Program-made: the position numbers and the translations under genes
Shown: positions 1 through 12,250 of the stretch, in pieces
Numbering within the stretch: the stretch's first letter is position 1
Layout: the number at the start of each line of letters is the position of its first letter
The notes under the pieces: model-generated
The model's input: only the letters and a program-made list of their open reading frames with translations
What the model was told of the DNA's origin: nothing
Database searches by the model: none
Origin: Bolinopsis microptera
Lineage: Eukaryota > Ctenophora > Tentaculata > Lobata > Bolinopsidae
Assembly (NCBI RefSeq): GCF_026151205.1
Contig: NC_087074.1
Coordinates: 12,133,182 to 12,197,181 of the forward strand
Length of the DNA: 64,000 bases
Direction of reading: 5' to 3'

Positions 1-155
1 TTCTTCAAGAGTCAAATTTAGAGGTGTGGATCACTTGGCCCTTAAAGTGTTAAGTACGAAGGAACTTAATCGTCATAATTGTAGGCTCTAGACTCTGATA
101 ATCATTTCCAGATGTAAGTAACTTTAGATTGTAACATACAAGTAGTGGTCCGAGA

Positions 156-2060
156 CGAAAGGGAAACTCGTTAGCTTTTTGTGTTAAAAGCGATTCCTCG
201 ACGGTTATTCACCTCTCTAGATGATGTTCAAAACATTTTGACTCTATTGCACTTTTGTACTAAATGCAATACGGGCGTTTTCAGGGTTTCGCGGTCACTC
301 GAATTTTTGTATTTCAGCCCAGAAACGTCGTAGAGACTATTTCTATTATGTACAACTTATGAAGCAATGTATACCTTAAAATACTTATTTTCGGAAATAT
401 GGCCGAAAAACAGTTTTTGGATTGACGCAGTTCACAATTTCCGTGATTTTTGACATTGCCGCCTAGAAAGGTCGTAGAGACTATTCTGATACACTAAAAT
501 GTACATAATGGCCACATTTATATACAACTTATGAAGCAACATATACCCTAAAAGGCTTCTTTTCGGAAATGTGGCTGAAAAACAGATTTTTGCCGAGCGA
601 ACAATGACAATATTCACAAATGGGCTATTGGACTGTTAACTAGAAAGGTCCTAAAGACTCATGAGCAACATAGCATTTGTCACAAGATGTTAGATGACTC
701 ACTTTGTGTCCAGAAACACCTAAAAAAATTGGAGAATGATCTACTTTATTGAGCATCTCTCTTAATGGGCCTGGCCAGCAGCATATTTGAGTCTTACGAA
801 AGGGCAATTTTTCAAAATTACGGTTTTTTAGTAAAGGTCAAAGTAAAGGTCAAAGGGTCAGCTGCTAACAGCAAATTGTTCGCAATTGCCGACTCACGCA
901 CAACATATACTCAAAAACGCTCAGTTTAGGAGTGATTAGTAAATAAGTTAAACTACTGCATGATTTGTGAAAACTCCAACAATTTTTCATTGGCACCAAT
1001 TTAGCCAAAATACATAATAACCAAAATTCAACTTTTAATTTATTCATTCCATGAAACTATGACATGTACTAAGAATACCGGATCTTAAATAATTCGGGAT
1101 CCGGGCCAGATTGTTGCTTGATCGCTGACCAGTACCTGAGTACCCCACTTTATAATTGTGATTGACTTCGCTACCTCGACCAATATCGGTCTGTAATCCC
1201 TGGATTGAGATCTGTTGGCCGCAATTAAATTTAGCTAATTTCCTATAATACTGCAGTGGTTTAATTCCCACTTCAGAATAACCCCATATTCTTTTTGCAG
1301 TATTACTATTATGCTAAATGAGTTAAATTAAACTGCGGCCAACAGATCTCAAATGTCAAAAAATGTTGGCCGCAGTTAAATTTGGCTAATATACCATAAT
1401 AGTAATACTAAAAAAAGAATATAGGGTCGTTCTGAAATGGGAACCAAACCACTGCGGTATTATAGGAAATTAGCTAAATTTAATTGCGGCCAACAGATCT
1501 CAATCCAGGGATTACAGACCGATATTGGTCGAGGCAGCGAAGTCAATTACAATTATAAAGTGGGGTACTCAGGTACTGGTCAGCGGTCAAGCAACAATCT
1601 GGCCCAGATCCCGAATTATTTAAGGTCCGGTATTCTTTGTAAATGTCATAGTTTCATGGAATGAATAAATTAAAAGTTGAATTTTGGTTATTATGTATTT
1701 TGGCTAAATTGGTGCCAATGAAAAATTGTTGGAGTTTTCACAAATCATGCAGTAGTTTAACTTATTTACTAATCACTCCTAAACTGAGCGTTTTTGAGTA
1801 TATGTTGTGCGTGAGTCGGCAATTGCGAACAATTTGCTGTTAGCAGCTGACCCTTTGACCTTTACTTTGACCTTTCCTAAAAAACCGTAATTTTGAAAAA
1901 TTGCCCTTTCGTAAGACTCAAATATGCTGCTGGCCAGGCCCATTAAGAGAGATGCCCAATAAAGTAGATCATTCTCCTATTTTTTTAAAAGCATCATCTA
2001 GAGAGGTGATAACCGTCGAGAAATCGCTTTTAACACGAAAAGCTAACGAGATGTTGGGAT
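156..2060. repeat. Large fold-back element with near-identical inverted arms
   Basis: The left arm (about 156-235 and 720-1290) is the reverse complement of the right arm (about 1400-2060), with only scattered differences. A stretch of roughly 480 bases at 235-720 is present only on the left and is itself an imperfect tandem duplication: a block around 325-415 recurs around 475-590. The centre (1290-1400) contains a nested smaller inverted repeat built from a GGCCGCAATTAAATTTAGCTA-like module used in both orientations, so the palindrome is hierarchical. The open frames at 1044-1271 (minus) and 1437-1664 (plus) encode almost the same peptide only because the arms mirror each other. I see no transposase. 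This is best read as a non-autonomous fold-back DNA element or a recent inverted duplication. Confidence 0.85.
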
Positions 2061-2099
2061 CCGACTATAGGTGCTCAATGCTCATCGGTTAGAACAGAT

Positions 2100-5000
2100 G
2101 TGGTAAGTTCACTGATAATTAACTGAAAATTAGATAATTGACTGAAAATAAGCAGGATAAAAGAAAAGTAGTCGGAGTACGAGGGTACGAGGAGGTGATT
2201 TATCAGGACGGTCCAGAAACAGTTTATCGGAACCAAGCCCGATCATTAGTCACATATAAATCTGACATGAAATACCACCAGACATGATACAACATTCTGT
2301 GTAGTAGATCAATCTACTCGATGAAATAATTACGACACAGCACCGAACAAATCATTACACTCTTATGTCATAATGTAGGTATGAGGTAATGCCGGAGAGA
2401 AAGTCGGAGAAAACTTTAAACTAGTGACCACACTGACACACTGACACACACAGGCACAGCTGTGTAGCAAAATGAGGCTCGATTGCTGGAAAATGAGGAG
2501 CAAGGTGTAATATTGACATAAGATAAGATGTAAAAGCAGCTGATAGAACGCGGGGTTTGTTTGTTTTTCTTCGTGGGAGTGCATACAAACATAGAGAGAA
2601 AGCAGCGGAGCAAACTAGACCACAATGGTTGAGATACTTCCGATCAAGCGCAGTTGCGAGGGTGTGTGGACCCACCCTACTCTTGCTTGATGCTTCTAAC
2701 AAGTCATCGCATCATGTAACTCAACAAATCAACACAATATTCCGGCTGGATATAATCTATTAATGGATCGGAAGGAGCAGAGGAAATGCTGTATCCAAAA
2801 TAATGAATATTGTGACCCATTACACATTATTCATTAACGGATCGACATATAGCTCAGAACGAAATTAGATTGCAGACGGTATATACCGTGGTAGAAGTAA
2901 AACATAGCCTCCTAAAACTGCGAGCAATTGAATTTACAGAGCGAAATCAAATATAATCAGAAATGAACCGCCAATTTCATTGTCCGCTCGTTAAAGCGGA
3001 AACTCCTTAATAAATGTGTAGTTGCGGTAAAGTGGAATTCATTCAGAACTTCAGCAATATCCAATTTCTCATCCTCCAATTTAAGAATTTACTGCGGGTA
3101 CTAGAGACCAATATCATTAACGATCACCATTAGTCACGGTATTTCGTGACCACAATGACTGATCAACAGGTCACTATTCCATATAGGCAATGAATTTGTA
3201 ACATTGAAAGTCATGTACCTGGACAAGGGGCAGGCAAAGTGTCAGACGTTATCCTCTTGTGGGCCAAGAAGCCTGAAGAAGCGGACCCTCTAGAATGACT
3301 GAAAGTCACATACTATGCGGTAAAAAGGAACTGAAAGTGCGAGCAGTGCTCAGGCAAGAGTTCACCCTCGCAGATTAATGGTATCGGTGGGTACATGCAG
3401 CTACACCAACATGTTTTAATTTCTATTGTGTCGATGTAAACGGAAATCGGTATAGTGAGGTAAGAGTCCAGAATAGCGTCACAGCTCCATATTGCGTCAC
3501 AGCACACTCTACCATACTGTTGGAAGGAAGAACCTCGACAAATAGCAACACAGAGGGGCACTAACGACAGGTTATTTTTGGAAAAAAATTATGACAAAAA
3601 GGAGTGCCCCCCTCTCTTGATACAAAAGAGAGTACAGAGTAATGATTATTGTTACTTCGTTAAGTCTACATAAGGTGTGAGATATGAGGTGTGCAGGATG
3701 ACAAATATAGCGTTGAGTTGTGAGTTTTAACAGCTTTATTGATAGCAGCAGCACTGTTGAAACAACAAACACGGGGCTCAGGACATGGTATGTGCGGCTG
3801 GAAATTACTCTAATGAGTAATGACTAATGAATTTCGGTCTCCACAAATCTCAGATAAATTCATTTTTCGATCGTATGAAATTTGAGGGTACAAAGATCGT
3901 TATGTTTACAGATCAATGGATGTGTAATACAACAGAAAGGTCCGTTCTACAATAGGCTTGAAAAAGTTCTCGTAGCAAAATGTTCTAGCAAAAATCAAAA
4001 GTGAGCACATACTAAGATCTAGATATCTGTTGCTAGACTGCAGATGTACAGAGATGACGTCACTAGTTGTGTACCAAGTGTTAATCACGCTGTACAATAA
4101 TGACAGGGTCCAGAATGAACGGGCCACACCCAAACCTGGTAATCGATATAAGATGAACCATCAGGGGCCGGTGATGACAGGACAAACGTCAGCCAAAGTA
4201 TTTGAAGCATGCATAATGATTTGAGGAATATTACTGGGGCAACCTTTTACTAGATCATGATTATTGCGCAATTTGAAGTGTTTCTAAATTATTTCTCACC
4301 TAATGTTCAGAAAAAAGTTGCTACAAGTTTTTCTAAATTCGTGCTCGACTGCTAAGGTCAGGCAATCAAATCATTTTCTCGTTACATTGCAGAAAGACAC
4401 ATGACAAATTTCAAAAACAGTTGCGATTAAAGTGATTTCGAAATTCCTGGTAGCCTAATGAAACAACAAATGAAGTTTTCTTATAACTAAAAGTGCCAGA
4501 GACAAAGTTGCAACGCTAAAATTCGCGTATTAATGGTACCTAGACGGTAAACGTGAATAAAATAAATACATTTGGAACAATGACATTAGCAATAAAAAGG
4601 TGACAATTTTAAACGAATGGTCTGTCTAAGATGGAGTTCTACTTACATCGATAAAAATGTAATTTGTATTATTCCGCAGAAAAAAAGAGAACATATTATA
4701 AGCAGAGTTGCAGGAAGCCACACATATACAACTGACCCAAATAATCAAGGAAATTAAATAACAACTAAGATCGATAACAGTCGGGGTATCAGTCGGGACC
4801 AGGCAACAGCTGATGAGTTGTAAATCATTATTATGAATAAAAATAACTACGACCCTGAGAAATTTCCCAATATCATCAGAGCATTTTTGCGGGTAAAACT
4901 AAAAGTGTGTCGTAATCCTGGAAACCCCACCAAATAATACCCCTCACACATACCCCAAATAGGGTGACCCCACAAACCCACGCACGACTGACTCCAAAAC

Positions 5001-6740
5001 CACGGACATTGCCTAACTACTGTCGGGAGACCCCGCTCTGTGACAAGTGTGATGTCGACCTCGTTTTAGACGGATTCTACCAGACACTAAAGTTCCTAAA
5101 TAGGTTACCTGCTCCTTAACCTTACTGCCCACGAACGGATTACTGTGAGGTATCTGAAAATGCATGCCTATAAAAGTTGGGGTTATCGGAGAATTTTACA
5201 AAAGACAGGATGGAAAAGTGAGCTGTGAACCATGGGAACACAGAGTATACCCATCGGATCTCACCCCGAAAAGAACAAAAAGATTGTTTACTCTTGTTTA
5301 ACTGAATAACTGACAAATGGACGGTTCGGTCAAAGGGCAAACGCGATGAATAACTCAGAAGGTAAAGCAAACATTTTTCTATATTGGATCTGTGGCAGGA
5401 GCTGTCTGTCCAATCGTCGTTAACCCCAGGACATCTGTCTGGCCAACTCTACCGATATCAAAATTACAACAATACACCAAGTGCAAGGACGGGTCGGACT
5501 GAAATTAGCACCATACGTAACCTATATCCGCATCAAGTTCAACGGTGATTCGTTATCAAGAACATCTCTCGAACTTCGGCAGCGAGTCAGAATCAATCTG
5601 TCCACTTCGTGGTAACACAAGAGCAAATATGTATGCTAGACTGCACTCAATAATGTTCCCCTCAACTTCAGGCCATCACGTCATTTCTCGTTATGTGCAA
5701 CAAGACACATGACAAATTTAAAAACACAACACAACCCGTCTGAGTCTGGCCATGAGTTAGTTTGATGAAGGAGTAATGGAATGAGATAAAATTATAGGTT
5801 GGGTGGAAGAGTGGTCAATGCACTTCTAGTGCAATGACAGTCACGTGTAGGAAGCCACTTGTGTTCAATTAAATCAATTTCTATCTGAGTAGATAAGAAC
5901 AAAAGATGAATTTCGGCCACCCCGTGACATCGAATTAGAGACACCCATTACCACTAACACTACTAACGCGATAAGAATTGGCAAAAACCAGCAGAGATTG
6001 GCCATGTATAATTATCGTTCTGACAGCAGGTGCGAAGAGGATGGAGGGGGGACTGAACCGTAGTTCACCGCCACACTCTTACTGGACCGGCTCTTTGTGC
6101 ACCAGAGATGAAAAGAAAATACTAACTAGGTAATTGTCAATTAGTAGACGGAGCTGCCATCGGCTGATACCACGGTAATCAATATATTTTAGTGGAGGTG
6201 AAAGTGTTAAATTTGCAAATTGGTAAATTATTTCTCGTGAATCGGTTAGAGTACCTAGCGTTAATTGTCATAATTTAACCATTTAAAATTGAGTCCCAAT
6301 TCATAAATTATACCATTATAGTCGATTGCATACGATTCCCGAAACGTTTAAATTTAAATCCTGATTCAAGTATGCCACCCACTTACCATCAGAGGACTGA
6401 AATCTCTGCTTGTCTGCTTGTATTCATTCTTTTAAAAGGGATATCTGATTTGTTGAACGTGGAAGTAACAAATCGCAGTCAGTATGGAGATAAACAGGCA
6501 TTTTAAATCCCAAGCGTTTTAGAATAAAACTGTTTGAGAACTGCTAAACCCGAAACTATGACTCCAGTCTCCAATTACTCAGTAGACGGTGGTTATAAGA
6601 ACTTTGATGAAATCAAAACATTTCCTGCAGTTAATCCTTGGATAGCTACTATTCCGTTAATTGGCAACAAAATTTGAGTTTATGAAGGAGTAAGAGAAGG
6701 TCTTAATCGAGAATCGTAGTCCGACCACTTCTCAACTAAG
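2100..6740. other. Gene-free stretch
   Basis: I could support no coding exon here. Open frames are short, without recognisable domains or convincing splice sites. The only repeat noticed is a diverged direct duplication around the motif AGACACATGACAAATTT at about 4394 and 5704, each preceded by a TCTCGTTA-containing segment. Confidence 0.5.
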
Positions 6741-6753
6741 TGTTAATAAAACT

Positions 6754-7588
6754 ATGGGGTATTATTTCTGCCCTTTTGTCTTTGGTGCAACGATTGTTTT
6801 TGTCGTATTTTTCTTAATCTTCATGAAAGCTTTGAACGTGAACTTCAAAGACCTATTTAGAAGAAAAGTAAAGCCAACCAATGTAACGGAAGGAGACCAG
6901 TATCTAAATATTGAAGTATTGAGACCTTCAGTGGTAAGGACTAAGATAAGGATGGTGATGAATGGCAGTGATCATTTAGCTTCGATGTATCGTTCATTTG
7001 AATCAATTACAATGATAAAATAACGTATTTCAGAATTTCCATTCGATTTGATAATTAACCCTCGTGGTAAAATTTGACCGTTCCCAATAAAACTTCTGAA
7101 GACAATATATATATATTATATAGCTGGATGGTGGTCTCAATCAGTCTTTCTGGCTATTTCATATTTGATCAGACATTTGAGTCGTTTTTACATTCTCAGC
7201 TCTGACGAGTAGGGGCAAGTTAACAAAGTGCAAAACTGTACTATTCAGCTAAATAATAGGCTGACGCAACTCCACTCTCAGCGTCCACACCATGCCCTTA
7301 ATGAAAATATTTACGAGAGAAAGCAACGAAATCAACGTCTAAAACTGCAATTTTCAGGGTTCCCTTACTATCGAACAACCAATGAACAGAGGATGGGCAT
7401 ACAGTACTAAACGGATAATTGGTCGAGATGATGACTTTGAAGCAGCAAAAGCTGATCAAGACGAGATCTATTTGACAGACATCGTCCCGAAAGATACGGA
7501 GCTAGAGGAAGGTATACGGAGAGAAACCACTCCTATTGCTAGTCGTGCTAAAAGTTGTAGCCGGTTCTGCGGTCCCGTTGGCGATTAA
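6754..7588 (+). CDS. Putative small single-pass membrane protein, two exons
   Basis: Exon 1 runs from the ATG at 6754 to 6933, ending at a strong donor (GTG|GTAAGG). Exon 2 runs from 7358, after a TTTTCAG acceptor, to the stop at 7588. Both junctions are phase 0 and the joined product is 136 residues. Residues about 7-25 are a hydrophobic segment (VFGATIVFVVFFLIF core), followed at once by basic residues (FKDLFRRKVK), the pattern of a type III or signal-anchor membrane protein with its tail in the cytosol. The tail is acidic in the middle (DDDFEAAKADQDE) and has three cysteines near the end. I do not recognise a family. The splice model is my inference; without it exon 1 reads on to a stop at 7023 (89 aa). 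The intron holds an AT microsatellite near 7108. Confidence 0.45.
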
Positions 7589-7709
7589 ATAATATTTTTT
7601 TAATTTGATAAACTGACAGTAAAACCTTTTTGCATATGACTTCAAGTTCGAGTATTGCACACTTAACCATGGAGAGTAATTTAATTTGATTTATTATTTT
7701 GAATTTTTA

Positions 7710-8027
7710 ATTTGAGCAAAACCCATAATCATGGGTAGAGTGGACCGCAACAGTGTCTCTCTCTCCCAAACAAAAGGAAATGATATTAATTTGAATAACC
7801 GACCGCAAATGCAAATTGATACCGAGAATGAAATCGGTCGCTCGCTTTTCCCATTGGAAGCGCTTTATTACAATTGTAAATGAATGGGAAAAGCGAGCGA
7901 CCGATTTCATTCTCGGTATCAATTTGCATTTGCGGACGGTTATTCAAATTAATATCATTTCCTTTTGTTTGGGAGAGAGAGACACTGTTGCGGTCCACTC
8001 TACCCATGATTATGGGTTTTGGTCAAA
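7710..8027. repeat. Near-perfect 145-bp-armed hairpin (MITE-like)
   Basis: The left arm (about 7710-7855) and right arm (about 7883-8027) are reverse complements with very few mismatches (I count about two, one at the outer edge and one in the ACCGACCG stretch). They enclose a loop of about 27 bases. Any transcript across it would fold into a long double-stranded hairpin. The small open frames on both strands are mirror images and are not genes. It resembles a very young fold-back MITE or a long-hairpin small-RNA precursor; no target duplication was identified with confidence. Confidence 0.85.
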
Positions 8028-8059
8028 TATCATCTCTTTTTAATTACAATGTCAGGATA

Positions 8060-9900
8060 ATTTACAAAGTCAAAATGTAAACTCATAACTTCATTATTAA
8101 GGAGGTAATTTCAACGATTTCGAAACTTAACCTTTGAAAACATTTCCTTGCGTTTAGGTAGGCATATCTGTCGATAACTGACTGAATCTGGCACTTTTTA
8201 CTCATTCAAGTTGGCATTAAATTCATTTATAATGCCATCTAAATGTCGTGGGAAAGCAGAATTTATTCGAAATCACGAATGAGCAAAATTCTCGCCTTTC
8301 GCACGTGCAAACTTTGAGCGGACGTTGCGTGCGCATACAATATTAAATCACCGTACATTTTTGCATGTTGGTGTTTTATATATTGTTTAATAAGCATGCA
8401 AAGTTCAAAATGAACTTGGATCACAACGGGACTCCAAAGTTGATAAAAATCGTGAAAATAGCAATTTTCAGTGATTTTAGCAATTTTCTATCAATTTGGG
8501 CGTGTCCTCACGTGTGCAACTTTTCGATTTTCAACTTTAAAACTAGCCTATTACAAAATTTAGACCTTTAGGAAGCAAACTTGAGCTCCACAACCCAAGG
8601 GATGGCCCAACACCAGAGAATACTAATTCACAACTTCAACTAACTTCAATAGCTTTATGAAGGAACAAGGTAGGAAATCTTTCCGATAGATTTTCAGAAT
8701 GCTTGAACAATTCTCTAACTTGAAAATTTCCTCAGATTTTGAATAAAATTACTTCTTAATGGTGTAAAATCGATTTGAAAAGTTGTTATTTTGTCAAAAA
8801 TCAAGTTTTTTTGATATAACGTAAACAGAAGTGTAAATGATTATCTTCTAGACCTGTGGTTCGAGATGACTGTATCTTTTATACTTCTGAATTTACGGAC
8901 ACTTGAATGTATGCTACAATTGACTGTCATAGCGTCTTTATATACATATATATATATATATAGATAGATAGATAATAGATATACTTCACGACAATCTGTT
9001 GTATAGTACAGGGGTCAGGGGTTCCAGAAAACCCACTTCCCGATACTGCTGAAACTTGAAACTTTTTTTACAGTCGATTTGGTCAACGTCTAGACTCCCT
9101 GTAAAGTTTCAGATCTCTAACTCAATTTAACATGGTTTTTAATGCACCTGAATATGGCGATGTTGGGTTTTTTACCGAATTTCGTATAGCAGTGCTGGTA
9201 TGGGCGCTGGCGCGTATTTTGCGCGAATTTCTTAAAAAACCTCCTCATTACTATTTCTTATTCCTGGCATCTTTGACATTGAATTAGAATGTTTGAACTT
9301 GAAATATGCCTGCTGCACTACTTTTGCGGTGAGTCTTAATACCTGAAAACAGTAAAGGGGGTATAATAGTATAGGGGGTAAATAGTATGGTGAGTGTAAT
9401 GTTGACGGTCATGCTTGCCAGCACTGTGACTAACCAATAACCATGGCATGATCTGTGATCATGATGTCGATTGTCGAGACTATATTGAACCCTTTATTAA
9501 CTATATATAGTTATACATAGGATTTATTATTATTTGTAAGAGAAGGAAAAAATACTTTTTAAAACTGCCTTACTGACAAGTAGAATTAAAAGAAAATGTT
9601 TAATAGCTTTATAGTTAAATTCTTAAAAACATTTGCCGTGAGTTATTCGTTCCAGTACGAATATCGTACTATTTTGTACCATCTATTACATTTGCAGTAT
9701 TAAAACGATTCGCTGTCCTTTGACCAAACTACCACCAAAAATCTCAAAATGACTATAATACACGTGAATCACGACAATAAAAATGAAGGCTGCTCAACAA
9801 GTAAAAACAACAGGGGTTCAAAACTCATAAATAAATAAAGTGATTAATCAAATAGAATATAAACCTATAAAAGATACGTATCTAAAATTGAAGCCGCAAT
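8060..9900. other. Gene-free stretch downstream of the DGCR6-like gene
   Basis: No exon could be supported. It holds a short TA/TAGA microsatellite at about 8941-8980 and otherwise AT-rich unique-looking DNA. The part nearest 9900 probably includes the 3' untranslated region of the minus-strand DGCR6-like gene. Confidence 0.5.
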
Positions 9901-9910
9901 TTACCAGAAT

Positions 9911-10914
9911 TTATTCCGGCTGAGGCAAGCTCTCGACCACGGACAGCATAAACATTTGCTTTCTGATCTTCTGGTTATCAGTTGTTAGCTGCATTTCAGG
10001 GATTCCAGCAATGTCCAAATATTTCTGTTGGTCTTCAACCTATCAATGTGGTGTTAAAATTCGTAGATCGAGTTGGAAAAGACATAATAAGATGCGTATT
10101 ATTTTAAAATCTGACTCGCGGTATCACTTCGTACCATAGTACTCGGAGAATTCAAACTGTTTTGATACTGTATAGAGCTTATATAAGTCAATAGAGCTTA
10201 TATCTAGTAAAAGCTTTCAATTATATCAAGGATCCAAAAGTTGAAGGCAGTGAGAGATGGGATTAAATGATGATTCACATGAACTGATATTTGATGGCCG
10301 GATTGAAAATTACCTGTTTGTCAAGCTGATCAAGAACACCAAGATCAAACTTTCTGAGTGCCTCCTTTTCTTGTGCCTCTAATTCAACAGAATCTGCTTT
10401 AAACTCCTTCAGCATTGTCTGAAGAGAATCACTTTTTCAGCAACTATACAAATAATTGAAACTAACCACAGTTTTCTCGTTTTAATTTTTTGAACTTGAT
10501 AAATCCTTAAGAATCTACGCAATTTACCTCCTCATTTGATGGATGAAAATTCTCGTCTGCCATCATTTGCTCGTAAGCTTCCCCCTGTGCAGATTCTTGC
10601 TGCTCTTTTTTGTCCTGAGGATACAGACATTATCAAAACTGAAGGGACAGCAGACTGCTAAGTGAGGCTTAGTGAATTTTATAATAAAGCGGGAAACATT
10701 TGAAAACATAATTGAACCTTCGCAATTTATCATAAACTATATTGACAGAAATGAAGAAACCTGGAAAGATTTAACAATGGAGTTCCTCTCTTTAGACAAG
10801 CTTGCGAGCTTGATTTGCTGAATTTCTTTTAATTCGCTGATGATACCAAAAACAGTTCCATCGCTCAACGACTCGGCTAACTTTTCTACCTCGTTGTAAC
10901 TCAAACTACAATCC
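9911..10914 (-). CDS. DGCR6-like protein, four 3' exons (5' end unresolved)
   Basis: Four exons on the minus strand join in phase: 10761-10914, 10528-10614, 10314-10418 and 9911-10039 (stop TAA at 9911-9913), giving 157 residues. The first visible exon contains LSYNEVEKLAESLSDGTVFG, close to the [20 protein letters not shown] segment of human DGCR6. The last exon starts VEDQQKYLDIAGIP and aligns with VADQQSTLEKAGVAG of that protein, and the order of the blocks is the same. The middle is charged and helical. Human DGCR6 is about 220 aa, so some 40-60 N-terminal residues should lie in one or more upstream exons between 10914 and 12250. One candidate begins with the ATG at about 11250 and could splice in phase, but it shows no clear similarity. 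DGCR6 family proteins have no well-established enzymatic role. Confidence 0.85.
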
Positions 10915-12250
10915 CTGGAGATAATTTAAACTTGATTTGACTTTGAGACTTCAAGTTATGATAGATTTGGTAGTCTGGAACAGAGCTACCCACCATTAGT
11001 CAAATAGCGAGCAATTAGTCAACAATGTTACGTAAAGATCCCTTAGTGTTATTTTAGTCTACAGGTTCGCTGGATTTGTCCCTATTACTGATTTTAGGGC
11101 ATATTAATCTAATACGGGTATTGGCAGCGCTTTTGAAATAAATAACTGTCAAATTTTTAACCGATCCGGTCTCACAGTCCACACGTACTTGGGTGCAGTT
11201 GAATTCCTGGCAGAGATCTTCTGGATGTAAGTTTGTTTGGTCTCCGTAACCATGGTCACCGTACAAATCTACATGCCTATCTTGAAGTTATGATTGGATA
11301 AGCCTGTCATTGACAAATGGGACCGGGAGCGGCCAATTAAACAACAGTTACTGGGAATGAAACATATAATCGACAATGAAAAGTGCCATACCCGAGAAAG
11401 GCTGGTAGACTGAGATACAATCGAAAGTCTGTACTGCACTGAGAAGACCTAAGTTATTTCCAGATAATTTTATTGCGATGTTGAGGCTAGTTTGTTAGAA
11501 GAGCTTTGGACCTAGAATTGGTCTAGAATTTGGCTCAACATCGAATAATAAGTCCTTGTTGTATCTAAAACAAATAAAGTTAATACAGCACAAAAGCGAA
11601 ACACTGAATATATAGCTCTCCTCAAAACAAAGTAATCTAATTCACAAATTGCAAATCAAATTAAATGTTAACCACCACGCCTCTCAATGTACCAATCAAA
11701 TCTGCCTAACAATCAATTCCTCAGATTATTCAAAAGTTTCCCTTTTTGGTTCAAGATCTACCCAATAGCCATTAAGATTTGAATAAAAATATACTGTTTG
11801 TTTAAAAAAGCTTTGTAAAAAAACATTTTAATTTTAGTTATAATCTTTAAATCAAATATTATAGCGTCTGAGTGTTAGTTGAACTGCTACAAAACTTAAA
11901 AACTGCACAATTTTGTCATGCTGTCCTATCTGTTTTTGTGAGTGCAACAAAATGGGTGATACTTAAAATTCAAACCGCAGTTAAGTCAACTATATTAATC
12001 AAGAAGAAATTGGCAACCATTATGAACAGCAAAAATCCTTTTTCCGCGTTCATTCAGCTCTACCTACTAGCAAGTTAAGCAATCGGCCGGATGCAGCGAT
12101 AAATAAAACAAAACATAAATCTTTGTAAACAAATCTCGGTGGACGAAGCTCCTTCGCTACAACACATTTGACAGTTGCAACTCTTCTGGCGACGTTATCC
12201 CGATCGTGAATTCGTTCGCTTCTTTCGTACTCTGAAGAAAGAATTGTTAA
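10915..12250. other. Intergenic or 5'-exon region between DGCR6-like and MAP7-like genes
   Basis: This interval must hold the promoter and first exon of the DGCR6-like gene on the minus strand, because its visible first exon starts in phase 2. A minus-strand frame (about 11148-11250, starting MVTETKQTYIQ) has an ATG and could end at a GT in the right phase, but it is only a guess. Just past the MAP7 stop another minus-strand frame is open for about 60 codons (about 12050-12240) after a CTTCAG; it may be an alternative 3' exon or chance. Confidence 0.35.

Noticed and set aside
1044-1664. Two open frames encoding nearly the same 75-residue peptide on opposite strands
   Set aside because: They are mirror images produced by the palindrome arms, with no domain and no independent coding signal.
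12050-12245. Open minus-strand frame after the MAP7 stop, preceded by CTTCAG
   Set aside because: No donor or family match links it to the upstream exons; kept only as a possible alternative 3' exon.
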